Source: Sphingomonas panacisoli
GTDB lineage: Bacteria > Pseudomonadota > Alphaproteobacteria > Sphingomonadales > Sphingomonadaceae
Assembly: GCF_007859635.1 (NCBI RefSeq)
Contig: NZ_CP042306.1
Coordinates: forward strand, 2,356,001 to 2,420,000
Reading direction: 5' to 3'
DNA length: 64,000 nucleotides
Shown here: in pieces, positions 53,088 through 62,119 of the stretch
Numbering within the stretch: the first letter of the stretch is position 1
How the letters are laid out: every line of letters starts with the position of its first letter
The notes under the pieces: generated by a model
The model's input: the letters and a program-made list of their open reading frames with translations, nothing else
What the model was told of the DNA's origin: nothing
The model's database searches: none
Made by a program: the position numbers and the translations under genes

Positions 53088-53882
53088 GTGATCATCGCCA
53101 CCTATAACGTCAACGGCGTGAATGGCCGGCTCCCCGTGCTGCTACGGTGGCTCGCCGAACGGCAACCGGACGTGGTTTGTCTGCAGGAGTTGAAAGCGCC
53201 GCAGGACAAGTTCCCCGAAGCCGCGATCGCAGAGGCTGGATACGAAGCGATCTGGCACGGGCAGAAAAGCTGGAACGGCGTGGCGATCCTCAGCCGGATC
53301 GGGACACCCGTCGAAACCCGTCGCGCCCTGCCAGGCGATCCCGACGAAGCGCAGAGCCGCTACATCGAGGCGGCGGTCGGCGGGGTGCTGATCGGAGGGC
53401 TCTATCTTCCCAATGGCAATCCGCGGCCGGGCCCCAAGTTCGACTACAAATTGCGCTGGTTCGACGCATTCGCCCGTCATGCGCGCGAGCTGCTCGATGC
53501 GGACATGCCGGTTGTGTTGGCGGGGGACTACAACGTGATGCCCACCGACCTCGACGTCTACAAGCCGGAGCGCTGGCGCGACGACGCGCTGTTCGCGCCC
53601 GAAGTTCGCGCGGCCTACGCCAATCTCGTCGCGCAGGGCTGGACCGACGCGCTGCGCACGCAGCATCCCGACGAAACGATCTACACCTTCTGGGATTATT
53701 TCCGGAACGCCTATGGCCGCAATGCCGGGCTGCGGATCGACCATCTGCTGCTCAGCCCGACGCTCGCCGGCCGCCTGCGCGCTGCCGAGGTCGACCGGCA
53801 CGTGCGGAACTGGGAGAAAACGAGCGATCATGCGCCGGTGTGGATCGAGCTTGGCGAGGCGACGCGCCGTTCACGCCGCTGA
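53088..53882 (+). CDS. xthA: exodeoxyribonuclease III / AP endonuclease
   Basis: 264 residues. EEP-fold nuclease: TYNVNGVNGRLPVLLRWLAE, VCLQELKAPQDKFPEAAIAE, LYLPNGNPRPGPKFDYKLRW, VLAGDYNVMPTDLDVYKPER, GLRIDHLLLSPTLAGRL and WEKTSDHAPVWIEL. Catalytic Glu, Asp, Asn, Asp and His are all present. It cuts at abasic sites in DNA, complementing the SRAP and AlkB repair genes on this stretch. Confidence 0.94.
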   Translation: MIIATYNVNGVNGRLPVLLRWLAERQPDVVCLQELKAPQDKFPEAAIAEAGYEAIWHGQKSWNGVAILSRIGTPVETRRALPGDPDEAQSRYIEAAVGGVLIGGLYLPNGNPRPGPKFDYKLRWFDAFARHARELLDADMPVVLAGDYNVMPTDLDVYKPERWRDDALFAPEVRAAYANLVAQGWTDALRTQHPDETIYTFWDYFRNAYGRNAGLRIDHLLLSPTLAGRLRAAEVDRHVRNWEKTSDHAPVWIELGEATRRSRR

Positions 53883-54226
53883 TCGCTGTGACGCGAACCA
53901 GTCGGTGCAACGCGTATTGCGCACTATCGTTCGAGCGAGGTCGGGCTCGCCATTCTTCCACTATCGGCCTGAATTCACTCGCTCGATTAGCGGTTGGGAG
54001 CTCGCTGCCAACGACAGCAATTCGACGTTCCATGCCGAAACCAGCGGGTCCGCTTACGGCCCAGTTCCAGCAACCACTTCCGGCCCAATTGCAGTCAGCG
54101 CCCTTGCCGGACCGAAAACGTCTGCGGCCGCGTAGCTTGTCGACTTGGACGCTCCTTGATGCACGTCCGCGGCCCCCTGAACATTTCCGATTGGCTCTCG
54201 ACCAGCAGTGAGGCTTAGCTAAAGCA
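53883..54226. other. 344-base gap after xthA
   Basis: Long open frames here are continuations of frames shadowing xthA and have no homology. A stretch near 54000 (GCTCGCTGCCAACGACAG) resembles the front of repeat copy E6, and PolyGC runs follow. I see no RNA gene or terminator. Confidence 0.45.
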
Positions 54227-55138
54227 ATGACCTTGATGCGCACCGAACTTGATCATCTGCCACTGGCCAAGCGCCATGAGCTTGAGGAAGCGGTGCGTAT
54301 CCTGTTCCTCGAGTTCGAGGATGCCTTGGCTGGCAGGAACGCGCCACACCGCAAGGCGGGCCGCATCCTCAAGATCATTCTGTTCGGCTCGTATGCGCGC
54401 GGCGACTGGGTCGCCGATCCGAAGGGCGGCTATTTCTCGGACTACGACCTGCTGGTGGTCGTCAACCACGACGAACTCGCCGATGTGACCGAATATTGGG
54501 GACAGGCCGACGACCATCTGCTGCGCGAGCAGGAAATCACCGGCAAGATCCGCACGCCTGTCAATTTCATCGTCCACAGCCTCGCCGACGTGAACGCGCA
54601 GCTCAAGCGTGGCCGCCCGTTCTTCACCGACATCGTGCGCGACGGCATCGCACTCTACGAAGCGCCAGATCATCCATTCGACCAGCCAAAGGCGATTTCG
54701 CCAGCGGCGGCGCTGGAAGAGGCAAAAGGAAGTTTCGAAAAGTGGCTGCCCAGTGCGAATGCGTTCATAAGTATGGGTAAACACGCGAGGTCTGAAGGCA
54801 ATTCAAATGAGGCGGCCTTCGCTCTCCACCAAGCCGCCGAGCGCCTCTACCACTGCACCATGTTGGTTCTGACCCTCTACAGCCCCAAGTCGCACAAGCT
54901 GAACTTCCTACGCTCGCAGGCCGAGCGGATCGCGCCGACGCTGATCGAAGCGTGGCCGCGCGACACGCGCTTCGCCCAGCGATCGTTCGAACTGCTGCGC
55001 CGCGCGTACGTCGATGCCCGCTACTCGCCGCACTACAAGATCAGCGACGAGGAGCTGGCCTGGCTCATCGATCGTGTGGGGATATTGCAGGATCTCGTGC
55101 GCGGGGTTTGCGAAGAACGGCTGAATACCGACGCGTGA
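54227..55138 (+). CDS. MNT-HEPN nucleotidyltransferase-like protein
   Basis: 303 residues. N-terminal nucleotidyltransferase fold with ILFGSYARGDW and YFSDYDLLVVV (GSxxRG and DxD motifs, active-site Asp pair). The C-terminal half is a HEPN domain with EGNSNEAAFALHQAAERLYH and RRAYVDARYSPHYKISDEEL, whose RxxxxH-like segment is only partly recognisable. Fused MNT-HEPN proteins act as toxin-antitoxin modules or self-regulated AMPylators. First gene of an accessory patch. No separate toxin gene nearby. Confidence 0.85.
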   Translation: MTLMRTELDHLPLAKRHELEEAVRILFLEFEDALAGRNAPHRKAGRILKIILFGSYARGDWVADPKGGYFSDYDLLVVVNHDELADVTEYWGQADDHLLREQEITGKIRTPVNFIVHSLADVNAQLKRGRPFFTDIVRDGIALYEAPDHPFDQPKAISPAAALEEAKGSFEKWLPSANAFISMGKHARSEGNSNEAAFALHQAAERLYHCTMLVLTLYSPKSHKLNFLRSQAERIAPTLIEAWPRDTRFAQRSFELLRRAYVDARYSPHYKISDEELAWLIDRVGILQDLVRGVCEERLNTDA

Positions 55139-55207
55139 CGATAGGTCGGTGGCCGTCAGCCCGCCGTCTGCTCCTATGAGCACTTCTCATGACACAGGCG
55201 TGGAAAA

Positions 55208-55229
55208 CGCCGCACTTGTGAGTGCGGCG
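55208..55229 (+). other. perfect hairpin after the MNT-HEPN gene
   Basis: CGCCGCACT, loop TGTG, AGTGCGGCG: nine perfect pairs. No T-run follows; might be a weak terminator or an RNA structure. Confidence 0.5.
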
Positions 55230-55351
55230 ACCGCAGCCGGCGGGCGCGGTTAATCAGCAAGACAGACTGCTGATGTAGTGAGAATCAGGAAGAGTGGAAA
55301 AAAAGCTGATATTCGGCTTTGAGCTTCCTGGTTCTCCTCAGGAGACCTGTC

Positions 55352-56119
55352 ATGAAATCCCCATCTATGCCGCCTGTGCTGCAGGCGGTTGGCCTGGCAT
55401 GCGTGCCGCTCGCCGACATGCCGCCCGGCACCGCGCTTGCGCGCAAGCCGGTGGCGGCGGCGGTGATCACGCTCGTCGCACGCAACGACGGCCATCGCGA
55501 CGTCGTCATCAAGACAATGTCGGACGCACGCCCGTTCGAATGGCCCCTCCCCGCGCTGATCGACGATGCCCTCGTGGCCGGCGCACCGACCGTCATCACC
55601 GAAGCCGATTGCGACGTTTTGTCCGTCGAGACAGCGTCGCGGCGGTTCTTCGTCGAACCTGCGCTGGCCGCGCTGGCGAACTGGGAAGAGATGATCGACC
55701 CGGTCAGGATGTTCGGGGTCGGGGACGGTTACGATGAAGCGGCATTGAGCCGGCGGCTCGATATCCCGGTTGCCACGGTGACCGACGACGACGTGGCGAG
55801 ATGCTGGGATGCCAACGCGCCGCAAGCGGCAGAGAGCATTGCGTTGGCCAACGCCGTGTCGCGGCTGACGCTGTGGGCGCATGGCGCAGCGTTCCAGCGC
55901 GCCGCACCGGATCCGATGTTCGAGACGCTGCTGCCGTTGCGCGAGCGGCTGATGGAGATCGAGCCCACCTATCCCGAGCTGAAGGCGGTGCTCGCTTCGC
56001 GACCGTACCACTGGGTCGCATCGTTCGCCGGCCTTTATCGCGACTATCGCGCCAGATGCGATGCCGGTGACACCGACGCCCGCTGGGTGACCTTCGAGGA
56101 CGGCACGTCCTACGTCTGA
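55352..56119 (+). CDS. hypothetical protein, 255 aa
   Basis: Start at ATG 55352 with AGGAGA seven bases upstream. MKSPSMPPVLQAVGLACVPL then VITLVARNDGHRDVVIKTMS, TDDDVARCWDANAPQAAESI and LANAVSRLTLWAHGAAFQRA. The order strand, strand, helix with a late Cys-containing Q/AAESIAL helix loosely resembles DnaQ/PolB-like exonuclease folds, but the acidic triad is not clear. No confident family. A strong hairpin lies after its stop. Confidence 0.55.
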   Translation: MKSPSMPPVLQAVGLACVPLADMPPGTALARKPVAAAVITLVARNDGHRDVVIKTMSDARPFEWPLPALIDDALVAGAPTVITEADCDVLSVETASRRFFVEPALAALANWEEMIDPVRMFGVGDGYDEAALSRRLDIPVATVTDDDVARCWDANAPQAAESIALANAVSRLTLWAHGAAFQRAAPDPMFETLLPLRERLMEIEPTYPELKAVLASRPYHWVASFAGLYRDYRARCDAGDTDARWVTFEDGTSYV

Positions 56120-56148
56120 CCATCCGATTTCACCACGACACCTCGACA

Positions 56149-56169
56149 GGGCCCCGCTTCGGCGGGGCC
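56149..56169 (+). terminator. hairpin terminator after 255-aa gene
   Basis: GGCCCCGC, loop TTCG, GCGGGGCC then TTGTCGTTT. An extra-stable tetraloop hairpin with a weak T-tract. Confidence 0.7.
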
Positions 56170-56197
56170 TTGTCGTTTACGAGGAGGCGATATCGTC

Positions 56198-56824
56198 ATG
56201 GCGAAATCGCGATATCCGAACGGCGCTCGGGATTTGGCGGTGGCCAGGATGCATGCCGAACTGCGCCAAGGCCGCTGGGCGCCTGGCGCCGCACTTGATG
56301 CAACAGCACTCGCTGCCGAGTTCGGCATGAGCGCTAGCCCTGTCCGGGAAGCCCTCGCGCTGCTGCTCGGCGCCCGCGTCATCGAGGCGAGCCATCGGAA
56401 CGGCTTCTCGGTGCCGCGCCTCATGCCCCACGAGCTCGCCGAGGAATACCGGCTGCTCGCGATGATCGCCGACGGCTTGGTTCGACTGGAAGCCCCTTTC
56501 CCATCCGACCGCGACGATCCGATGACCGATACGTCGCTGGGCCGGCTGATCTGGGCGCTCGCCTGCCGCACCGGCGCCACGGCCACCATACCCATCATCG
56601 CCACCACGACGCTTCGCATCGCGAATTACGTTCGCGCGGAGCCTGCCGTTCTCGTCGATTGCGATGAGGAGGCAGCTGCGCTCGCGCGCGCCCTCGCGGA
56701 AGGCGGCCAAGCTCCTTTGCGCGATGCGCTGCAGATCGCGTTCCACCGCCGCATCTCCGCGACGGCCGCAATCTGCCGCGCCGCCGAAAAGAGGTCGAAA
56801 CGGATCGGAGCGCTGTTCGAGTAG
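56198..56824 (+). CDS. GntR-type DNA-binding protein
   Basis: 208 residues starting MAKSRYPNGARDLAVARMHA. A GntR winged helix at residues 12-75: LRQGRWAPGAALDATALAAE, FGMSASPVREALALLLGARV and IEASHRNGFSVPRL. The C-terminal part is helical but shorter than a full FCD domain. Probably an autonomous regulator of the accessory patch. Confidence 0.75.
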   Translation: MAKSRYPNGARDLAVARMHAELRQGRWAPGAALDATALAAEFGMSASPVREALALLLGARVIEASHRNGFSVPRLMPHELAEEYRLLAMIADGLVRLEAPFPSDRDDPMTDTSLGRLIWALACRTGATATIPIIATTTLRIANYVRAEPAVLVDCDEEAAALARALAEGGQAPLRDALQIAFHRRISATAAICRAAEKRSKRIGALFE

Positions 56825-56950
56825 GATCGATACCGGCCGTCGCGCGGCACCAGCGGCACGACCTCAGCCGACAACCACTTTCCCCGAAATCCCACGGCCG
56901 AACGGCCGCGGGACCTGGCCGCGTTCGGCCAAACCCCAAGAAGGAGTACG

Positions 56951-57646
56951 ATGATGGACACCCTCTACGACAGCCGTCCGTTCAACCTGCGCTACGTCGT
57001 CTGGCAGAAGAGCGATCGCCACACCCCCGACCTGTTGCGCACCCACCGGACCGCAAAGGCGAGCTGGCTCTATATCCACCGCCGGCAGGGCACCGACGCG
57101 CTCGGCGACACCCCTGACTGGTCGGCCCGCGACGACCTCGTCGGCTGTGGCCGCTCGGCGCCCAGCCGCGCCGGGGATCCGGCGCTCGACGGGCTCGCCC
57201 TATGGGAGCAGGCGGATGCCCATGCGCTCCGGTTCCGCCCTGACGAGCCGACCTGCGCGCACGTCGTCGGCTCGCTGCCGATTGGGGACACCGTCGAGGG
57301 CTGGCGTCACCTGATCGAGGGGTTCTGTGAGGACCATCTCAGCTCTCAAGGTATGGTGGTCGATTGGGCCATCCACCACCGCGACGCGACCGGCGACAGA
57401 CCTGCGATCAAACCCCACTGGCACGGGATCGTCACCACCCGCGCCTACGATCCAGCCCACCCGGAATGCGGCCGCATCCGCCAGAACTGGCTGCGCTCCG
57501 CCCGCACCCGCAAGCGTCTCGCCGAGCTGTGGTGGCAAGTGAGCGGCGTCTATCCGATCGGACACATCCTAGCGTCGGAGCGCCACGCCGCCCCGATCGA
57601 GGCAACGGTCCGGCCTGTCGCCTTGCTTCACCGGGCGACCGCCTGA
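56951..57646 (+). CDS. MobA/MobL-family relaxase-like protein (small)
   Basis: 231 residues from ATG 56951 (ATG 56954 is equally possible; AAGGAG is 4 or 7 bases upstream). The pattern IEGFCEDHLSSQGMVVDWAI then HHRDATGDRPAIKPHWHGIV matches the MobA/MobL nickase family, whose HxH metal motif appears here as KPHWHGIVTTR. Full MobA/L relaxases begin with a catalytic Tyr motif and are usually larger with a helicase or primase tail; neither is seen. It may be a remnant of a conjugative element or a repurposed small protein. Confidence 0.55.
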   Translation: MMDTLYDSRPFNLRYVVWQKSDRHTPDLLRTHRTAKASWLYIHRRQGTDALGDTPDWSARDDLVGCGRSAPSRAGDPALDGLALWEQADAHALRFRPDEPTCAHVVGSLPIGDTVEGWRHLIEGFCEDHLSSQGMVVDWAIHHRDATGDRPAIKPHWHGIVTTRAYDPAHPECGRIRQNWLRSARTRKRLAELWWQVSGVYPIGHILASERHAAPIEATVRPVALLHRATA

Positions 57647-57655
57647 TCCGACGAG

Positions 57656-57696
57656 CCGCGAAGCGCCGGTCCCGTGCGTGGACCGGCGCTTCGCGG
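57656..57696 (+). other. perfect 17-bp inverted repeat hairpin
   Basis: CCGCGAAGCGCCGGTCC, seven-base loop, GGACCGGCGCTTCGCGG: 17 perfect pairs. It lies 10 bases after the MobA/L-like stop. No T-run. Possibly a terminator or an origin/att-like structure. Confidence 0.7.
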
Positions 57697-57938
57697 ACAC
57701 GCGCCGTCACGCATGGCCCGATTGACTGGGCCTCGGCCGCGCTTCAAAGCGTGCGGAGGTAATCGGGCGATGGGCGCCCGATGGGTACAGAGCGTGTGTA
57801 CAGAAGGCGGTCCGGCGGGAATTGGAAAAGCGCGGATTTCTGCGGTTTTCGGCCCCTCTATCCCCTCCCCGTAGGGGTCACCACCTTTCGAGGCGCAACC
57901 ATGGGCCTCGTCATGCCGCGTCGTGGGGGATCACCGGA

Positions 57939-58757
57939 ATGAAGCTGGTCCTGCTCATCGCGCATACGCCCGAGGGCGACGTCCAGCATCGCTATGTCGC
58001 CAAAAAGCTGGCGGACACCTTCCCGGAAGAATTGCAGGCGATCGTCATCGCCACCGGCGTGGCGAAACCCAAGCTGCAGAAGCTGAAGGCGTGGTGGAAG
58101 CGCTACACGCTGCCGCAGATCGCTTCGCGGATCGGGGTCAAGATTTCGCGCACGTTGACGAAGCATGACGAGCAACGGCGCGCGGCGTTTCGCTCGGTGC
58201 TGTTTCCCGATGGCGACGACGGCTTGATGCCGCGCCGCGACCTGATCGTCCGGGTGCCGTCGCATAACGGCGCGGAGTGTCTTGCGCTGCTCGACTGGAT
58301 CAAGCCGGATGTGGTCGCGGTGTACGGAACGCTGATCATCGGGCGAAAGGTGATCGCCGCCTCCCCCCGCATCCTCAACATCCATACCGGCCTGTCTCCT
58401 TATTATCGCGGGTCGGACACGATCTTCTGGCCGCTCCATAACGGCGAACCAGATTATGTCGGCGTCACCGTCCACCGGCTGGAAGCCGGCGTCGATTCGG
58501 GCCCGATCCTCGCCACCGCACGACCGGCCATCGAGCCCGACGACATCGAAGACACCCTGTTCGCGAAGTGCGTGAAGCTCGGCGCGGACTTGCTGTGCGA
58601 GCAGATCGTCCGCGAATATGCCGGCACGTCGTCGCCCGAAACACAGGACCTGTCGCTGGGGATGGAATACCGCTCGGTCGATCGTACGTTGGCGAGCGAG
58701 CGCCGCACGGCAAAGGCGATCGAAGGCGGGCTGTTGCGCCGCACGACGGGTCGGTGA
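57939..58757 (+). CDS. formyltransferase-family protein
   Basis: 272 residues from ATG 57939. Formyltransferase core: LDWIKPDVVAVYGTLIIGRK, ILNIHTGLSPYYRGSDTIFW (Asn and His of the catalytic triad) and TVHRLEAGVDSGPILATARP with the catalytic Asp. Family members act on Met-tRNA, GAR or UDP-sugars. The N-terminus is unlike Fmt or PurN. Coupled to a polysaccharide deacetylase (overlapping stop/start), so a sugar formyltransferase for glycan modification is the likeliest role. Confidence 0.83.
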   Translation: MKLVLLIAHTPEGDVQHRYVAKKLADTFPEELQAIVIATGVAKPKLQKLKAWWKRYTLPQIASRIGVKISRTLTKHDEQRRAAFRSVLFPDGDDGLMPRRDLIVRVPSHNGAECLALLDWIKPDVVAVYGTLIIGRKVIAASPRILNIHTGLSPYYRGSDTIFWPLHNGEPDYVGVTVHRLEAGVDSGPILATARPAIEPDDIEDTLFAKCVKLGADLLCEQIVREYAGTSSPETQDLSLGMEYRSVDRTLASERRTAKAIEGGLLRRTTGR

Positions 58758-59746
58758 TGGGACGCTTGCTGACCAATGCCCTGTATTGGTTGGGGTTGGT
58801 GCTCTTCCATTTGCGGCTCGATGGCTTGGTCCGCTGGCTGGGACGCGGGAACGTCAAGGTCCTGCTTTATCACGACGTCGAAGCGCACGAGACCGACTAT
58901 ACCGCCGGGCTGGATTGCACGACACGGACCGAGGCGTTCGCGGCGCATCTCGACTGGCTGCGGCAACACTACACGGTGGTCAGCCTGGAGACGTTTCTCG
59001 CGGGCGAGGCGCCGCGCCGCGCGGCGGTCATCACCTTCGACGACGGATATCACTCGGTCTATCGCAACGCTTGGCCCGCCCTGCGCGAGCGCGGCATGCC
59101 GGCGACGGTGTATCTGATCTCCGGCGTGGTCGATAACGTCGCGATGGTCTGGGTGAACGAGCTCAATTACTGGCTTCGCGCCGAGCCTGGGTTCACGCGA
59201 TCGGTCGTGGAAAAGGATGTCGGCGTGCCGGCTGGCCTGTCGGTGCCGGACGTCATTTCGCACTGCCGGATGAACTACGATCCGCAGCGGATATTCGCGG
59301 CACTCGGCCGGATCAGGGTGAAGTTTCCCGACGCGCACCAGGCAGCCGTCGCGCTCTCGCAGCTCTACGTGAGCTGGGACGACGTCAGAGAGATGCAGCA
59401 GGCCGGCATGACGTTCGGCAATCACACGATCACGCACCCGAACCTCGAGCGACTGAGTGACGACGAGCAGTTCGCCGAATTCGCCGGGGCGCAGGATGCG
59501 ATCGGCCGCAAGATCGGCCTGGTCACTTCCCTTGCCTATCCGTTCGGTCATCACAGCGGGTCGTCGGCCGACATCGCCGCGCGCGCAGGGCTGACCAGCA
59601 TCGGCGAAGTCGGCGGCGCCAACCGCCGGCTGAATCCGATGGCGATCGGCCGGACGCATATCGGCGACGAGACCGTGGCCGGGCTGTTCGCACGCGTCGA
59701 AGTGGTCGAGCCGATCAAGGCGAGGCTCCGCGCGCTCGGCGGCTGA
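58757..59746 (+). CDS. polysaccharide deacetylase (NodB fold)
   Basis: 329 residues from ATG 58757; a GTG at 58754 overlaps too. N-terminal hydrophobic segment (ALYWLGLVLFHL), then LLYHDVEAHETDYTAG, AVITFDDGYHSVYRNAWPAL (NodB TFDDG), MTFGNHTITHPNLERLS (HxxxH) and SLAYPFGHHSGSSADI. Metal-dependent deacetylase or deformylase. Directly coupled to the formyltransferase gene and followed by DUF2236 after two bases. Confidence 0.9.
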   Translation: MGRLLTNALYWLGLVLFHLRLDGLVRWLGRGNVKVLLYHDVEAHETDYTAGLDCTTRTEAFAAHLDWLRQHYTVVSLETFLAGEAPRRAAVITFDDGYHSVYRNAWPALRERGMPATVYLISGVVDNVAMVWVNELNYWLRAEPGFTRSVVEKDVGVPAGLSVPDVISHCRMNYDPQRIFAALGRIRVKFPDAHQAAVALSQLYVSWDDVREMQQAGMTFGNHTITHPNLERLSDDEQFAEFAGAQDAIGRKIGLVTSLAYPFGHHSGSSADIAARAGLTSIGEVGGANRRLNPMAIGRTHIGDETVAGLFARVEVVEPIKARLRALGG

Positions 59747-59748
59747 CG

Positions 59749-60576
59749 ATGCTCGGCATCCGCTCAGCCATCGCCCGCCAGATTCGCGGGTTGCTGTCCG
59801 ATCCAACCAACCCACGGATCGAGATGGCGCATGACGGCAGCGGGCTGTTCTCTCCGGATTCGGTGGCGTGGCGCGTTCATATCGATGTGACCGGCATGAT
59901 GGTCGGCGGGATCGCCGCGCTGATGCTGCAGATGCTCCATCCCAAGGTGCTGGCCGGGGTGTGGGACCATTCGGGGTTTCGCGACGACATGAACGCGCGA
60001 CTGCGCGGGACGGCGCGGTTCATTGCGCAGACGACGTTCGAAACGCGCGCGTCGGCGGCGGCGCAGATCGCGCGGGTGCGGCATATCCACGACAAGGTGG
60101 CGGGGACCCTGCCCGACGGCACGCCCTATTCGGCGAACGATCCGCATCTGCTCGCCTGGGTGCATGTCGCGGAGGCGACGAGCTTTCTCGACGGCTGGAT
60201 ACGCTATGGCGAGCCGGGGATGAGCATCGCCGATCAGGATCGCTACTTCGCGGAAATGGCGGTGATGGCGGAGATGCTGGGGGCCGACCCCGTCCCGCGC
60301 AGCCGGGCCGAGGCGGAAGCGATCATCGCCGCCTTCCTGCCCGAACTAAAGGCCGACGAGCGCAGCCGGGAGGTGCTCCACCTGCTCCTCCACCAACCGC
60401 CGCCGAGCCTGATGCTCCTGCCGTTCCAGACGCTGACGATGAACGCCGCGATCGAATTGCTGCCCGATTGGGCGCGGCACATGCACGGGCTCGGCACGCC
60501 GACGCTGACCAAGCCCGCCATCCGTCTCGGTACGCGCGGGATCGCCGAGACGGTGCGCTGGGCGCTACGCGACTAG
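59749..60576 (+). CDS. DUF2236 oxygenase MpaB/latex-clearing-like protein
   Basis: 275 residues. DUF2236 pattern: IALMLQMLHPKVLAGVWDHS type segment (AALMLQMLHPKVLAGVWDHS), then FRDDMNARLRGTARFIAQTT, VRHIHDKVAGTLPDGTPYSA and DPHLLAWVHVAEATSFLDGW. These residues coordinate haem in the latex-clearing and MpaB families. Two bases after the deacetylase gene, so in the same transcript. Its end overlaps the convergent permease end by 12 bases. Confidence 0.88.
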   Translation: MLGIRSAIARQIRGLLSDPTNPRIEMAHDGSGLFSPDSVAWRVHIDVTGMMVGGIAALMLQMLHPKVLAGVWDHSGFRDDMNARLRGTARFIAQTTFETRASAAAQIARVRHIHDKVAGTLPDGTPYSANDPHLLAWVHVAEATSFLDGWIRYGEPGMSIADQDRYFAEMAVMAEMLGADPVPRSRAEAEAIIAAFLPELKADERSREVLHLLLHQPPPSLMLLPFQTLTMNAAIELLPDWARHMHGLGTPTLTKPAIRLGTRGIAETVRWALRD

Positions 60577-61998
60577 AGACCGCCGCCGCGCGTAGAGGAA
60601 GTAGATCAGCAGCCCGATCGCGTTCCACACGAAGAACGAAATCTGCGTAATGCTCTGCAGGCTGGTGAACAGGTAGAGGCAGCCCAGGATCGCCCCCGGC
60701 GCGACCAGCCAGGCGAGCGGCGTCCTGAACGGGCGCCGGCCATTGGGCTCGCGCTGGCGCAGGACGAGCACGCACACCGCCACCGCGATGAAAGCACAGA
60801 GCGTTCCGGCATTGGCCAGGCTGGCGATGACGTCGAGCGGCGTCAGCGCGGCGAGGATCGACACCAGCACGGCCGTCACTGCGGTGATCCGCGCGGGCGT
60901 GCCGCGCGCGGAAACCTTGGCCAGGCTCGTCGGCAGGAAGCCGTCGCGCGCCATCACCAGGAAGATGCGGCTCTGCCCATAGAGAAACCCAAGGATCACC
61001 GTCGGCAACGCGATCACCGCCGCCGCCGCGACGACCGCCGCGACCGTGTCCTGGCCGATGCCGCGCAGGATCAGCGCGAGCGGTTCGGGGCTGTCGGCGA
61101 ACTTGGTGTAGTGCAGCGCACCCACCGCCGCCGCCGCGACGATCAAGTAGATGATGGTGCAGGCGACCATCGACCCGACGATTCCGATCGCGAGATCGCG
61201 TTCGGGGTTCTTCGCCTCCTCCGCCGCGGTCGAGATCGCATCGAACCCGTAAAACGCGAAGAAGATGATCGCCGCCGCGCCCATCATCCCGTACTTCACG
61301 CCCCCCGCCCCTGGGGTGCTGCCATAGCCGAGCGGCGCGAACGGATGCAGATTGGCGGCGTCGAAATAGGGCAGCGAAAATGCGACGAACAAGGTCAGCG
61401 TGACGATCTTGAGCACGACCAGCGCCGTATTGATCCGCGCACTCTCACGCGTGCCGAGCATCAGCAACCCGGCGACGACCCCGATGATGACGATCGCGAG
61501 CACGTTGATCCCCGGGGTCGCCAAGTGAAGCGTGCCATTCGCTACACTCCCCGCCAGGGTCGGCCCGTGCGTGAGAACGTCGGGCAACGCCGCTCCTCGC
61601 GCCGCTAGGAACCCGTTGGCATAGCCAGCCCAACCGACTGCGACGGTCGCGACGACCAGCGAATATTCGAGGATCAGCGACCAGCCGACGACCCAGGCGA
61701 TCACTTCGCCGAGCGTCGCGTAGCTATAGGTGTAGGCGCTCCCCGACGCGGGGATCATCGTCGCCATTTCGGCGTAGCAGAGCGCCGCGCACGCACAGAT
61801 CGCCCCAGCCACGACGAAGCTGAGCAATACCGCCGGCCCCGCGCGATCGGCGCCGACGCCGATCAGCGTCAGGATGCCGGTGCCGACGATCGCACCGACG
61901 CCCAGCGCGACGAGGTGCGGCCAGCTTAAAGTGCGCGCTAGTTGGTGTTCGGGCGGCTGCTCCGTGATGGTCTTGCGGCGGAATAAACTGTTTGCCAT
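60565..61998 (-). CDS. APC-family amino-acid permease
   Basis: 477 residues from ATG 61998; GGAGAG just upstream, and a longer frame is not needed. APC signature [20 protein letters not shown] and [20 protein letters not shown] then [20 protein letters not shown], with twelve or so membrane helices and [20 protein letters not shown] at the end. Cationic or basic amino acid exchange is the typical substrate for the subgroup, uncertain here. Divergent from the acyl-CoA dehydrogenase gene. Confidence 0.9.
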   Translation of the reverse strand: MANSLFRRKTITEQPPEHQLARTLSWPHLVALGVGAIVGTGILTLIGVGADRAGPAVLLSFVVAGAICACAALCYAEMATMIPASGSAYTYSYATLGEVIAWVVGWSLILEYSLVVATVAVGWAGYANGFLAARGAALPDVLTHGPTLAGSVANGTLHLATPGINVLAIVIIGVVAGLLMLGTRESARINTALVVLKIVTLTLFVAFSLPYFDAANLHPFAPLGYGSTPGAGGVKYGMMGAAAIIFFAFYGFDAISTAAEEAKNPERDLAIGIVGSMVACTIIYLIVAAAAVGALHYTKFADSPEPLALILRGIGQDTVAAVVAAAAVIALPTVILGFLYGQSRIFLVMARDGFLPTSLAKVSARGTPARITAVTAVLVSILAALTPLDVIASLANAGTLCAFIAVAVCVLVLRQREPNGRRPFRTPLAWLVAPGAILGCLYLFTSLQSITQISFFVWNAIGLLIYFLYARRRSLVA

Positions 61999-62010
61999 CC
62001 GGCTCTCCCC

Positions 62011-62100
62011 GTCATGCCGGGCTTGTCCCGGCATCCGCCGTGCCCCATTGGATTCAAAGCGTAAGGCGCGGCAGACCCCGGCACAAGGCCGGGGTGACGA
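62011..62100 (+). repeat. palindromic intergenic repeat, two hairpins
   Basis: GTCATGCCGGGCTTGTCCCGG ends in a first hairpin and GACCCCGGCACAAGGCCGGGG plus TGAC in a second, with outer GTCA/TGAC inverted ends. This is a type of repeat (CCGGGCTTGTCCCGG) common in alphaproteobacteria between genes. Unlike the 60-bp family of the first half. Confidence 0.8.
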
Positions 62101-62119
62101 TGACGCGAACGGAGATCTT

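Noticed and set aside
53147..54211. Plus-strand frame of 354 codons across xthA and the gap
   Set aside because: Alternative frame of xthA running on into non-coding sequence; Arg-rich and without homology.
55319..55351. Earlier start for the 255-aa protein
   Set aside because: It has no ribosome-binding site; AGGAGA fits the ATG at 55352.
58454..59815. Minus-strand frame of 453 codons opposite formyltransferase and deacetylase
   Set aside because: Shadow of the deacetylase gene, no motif.
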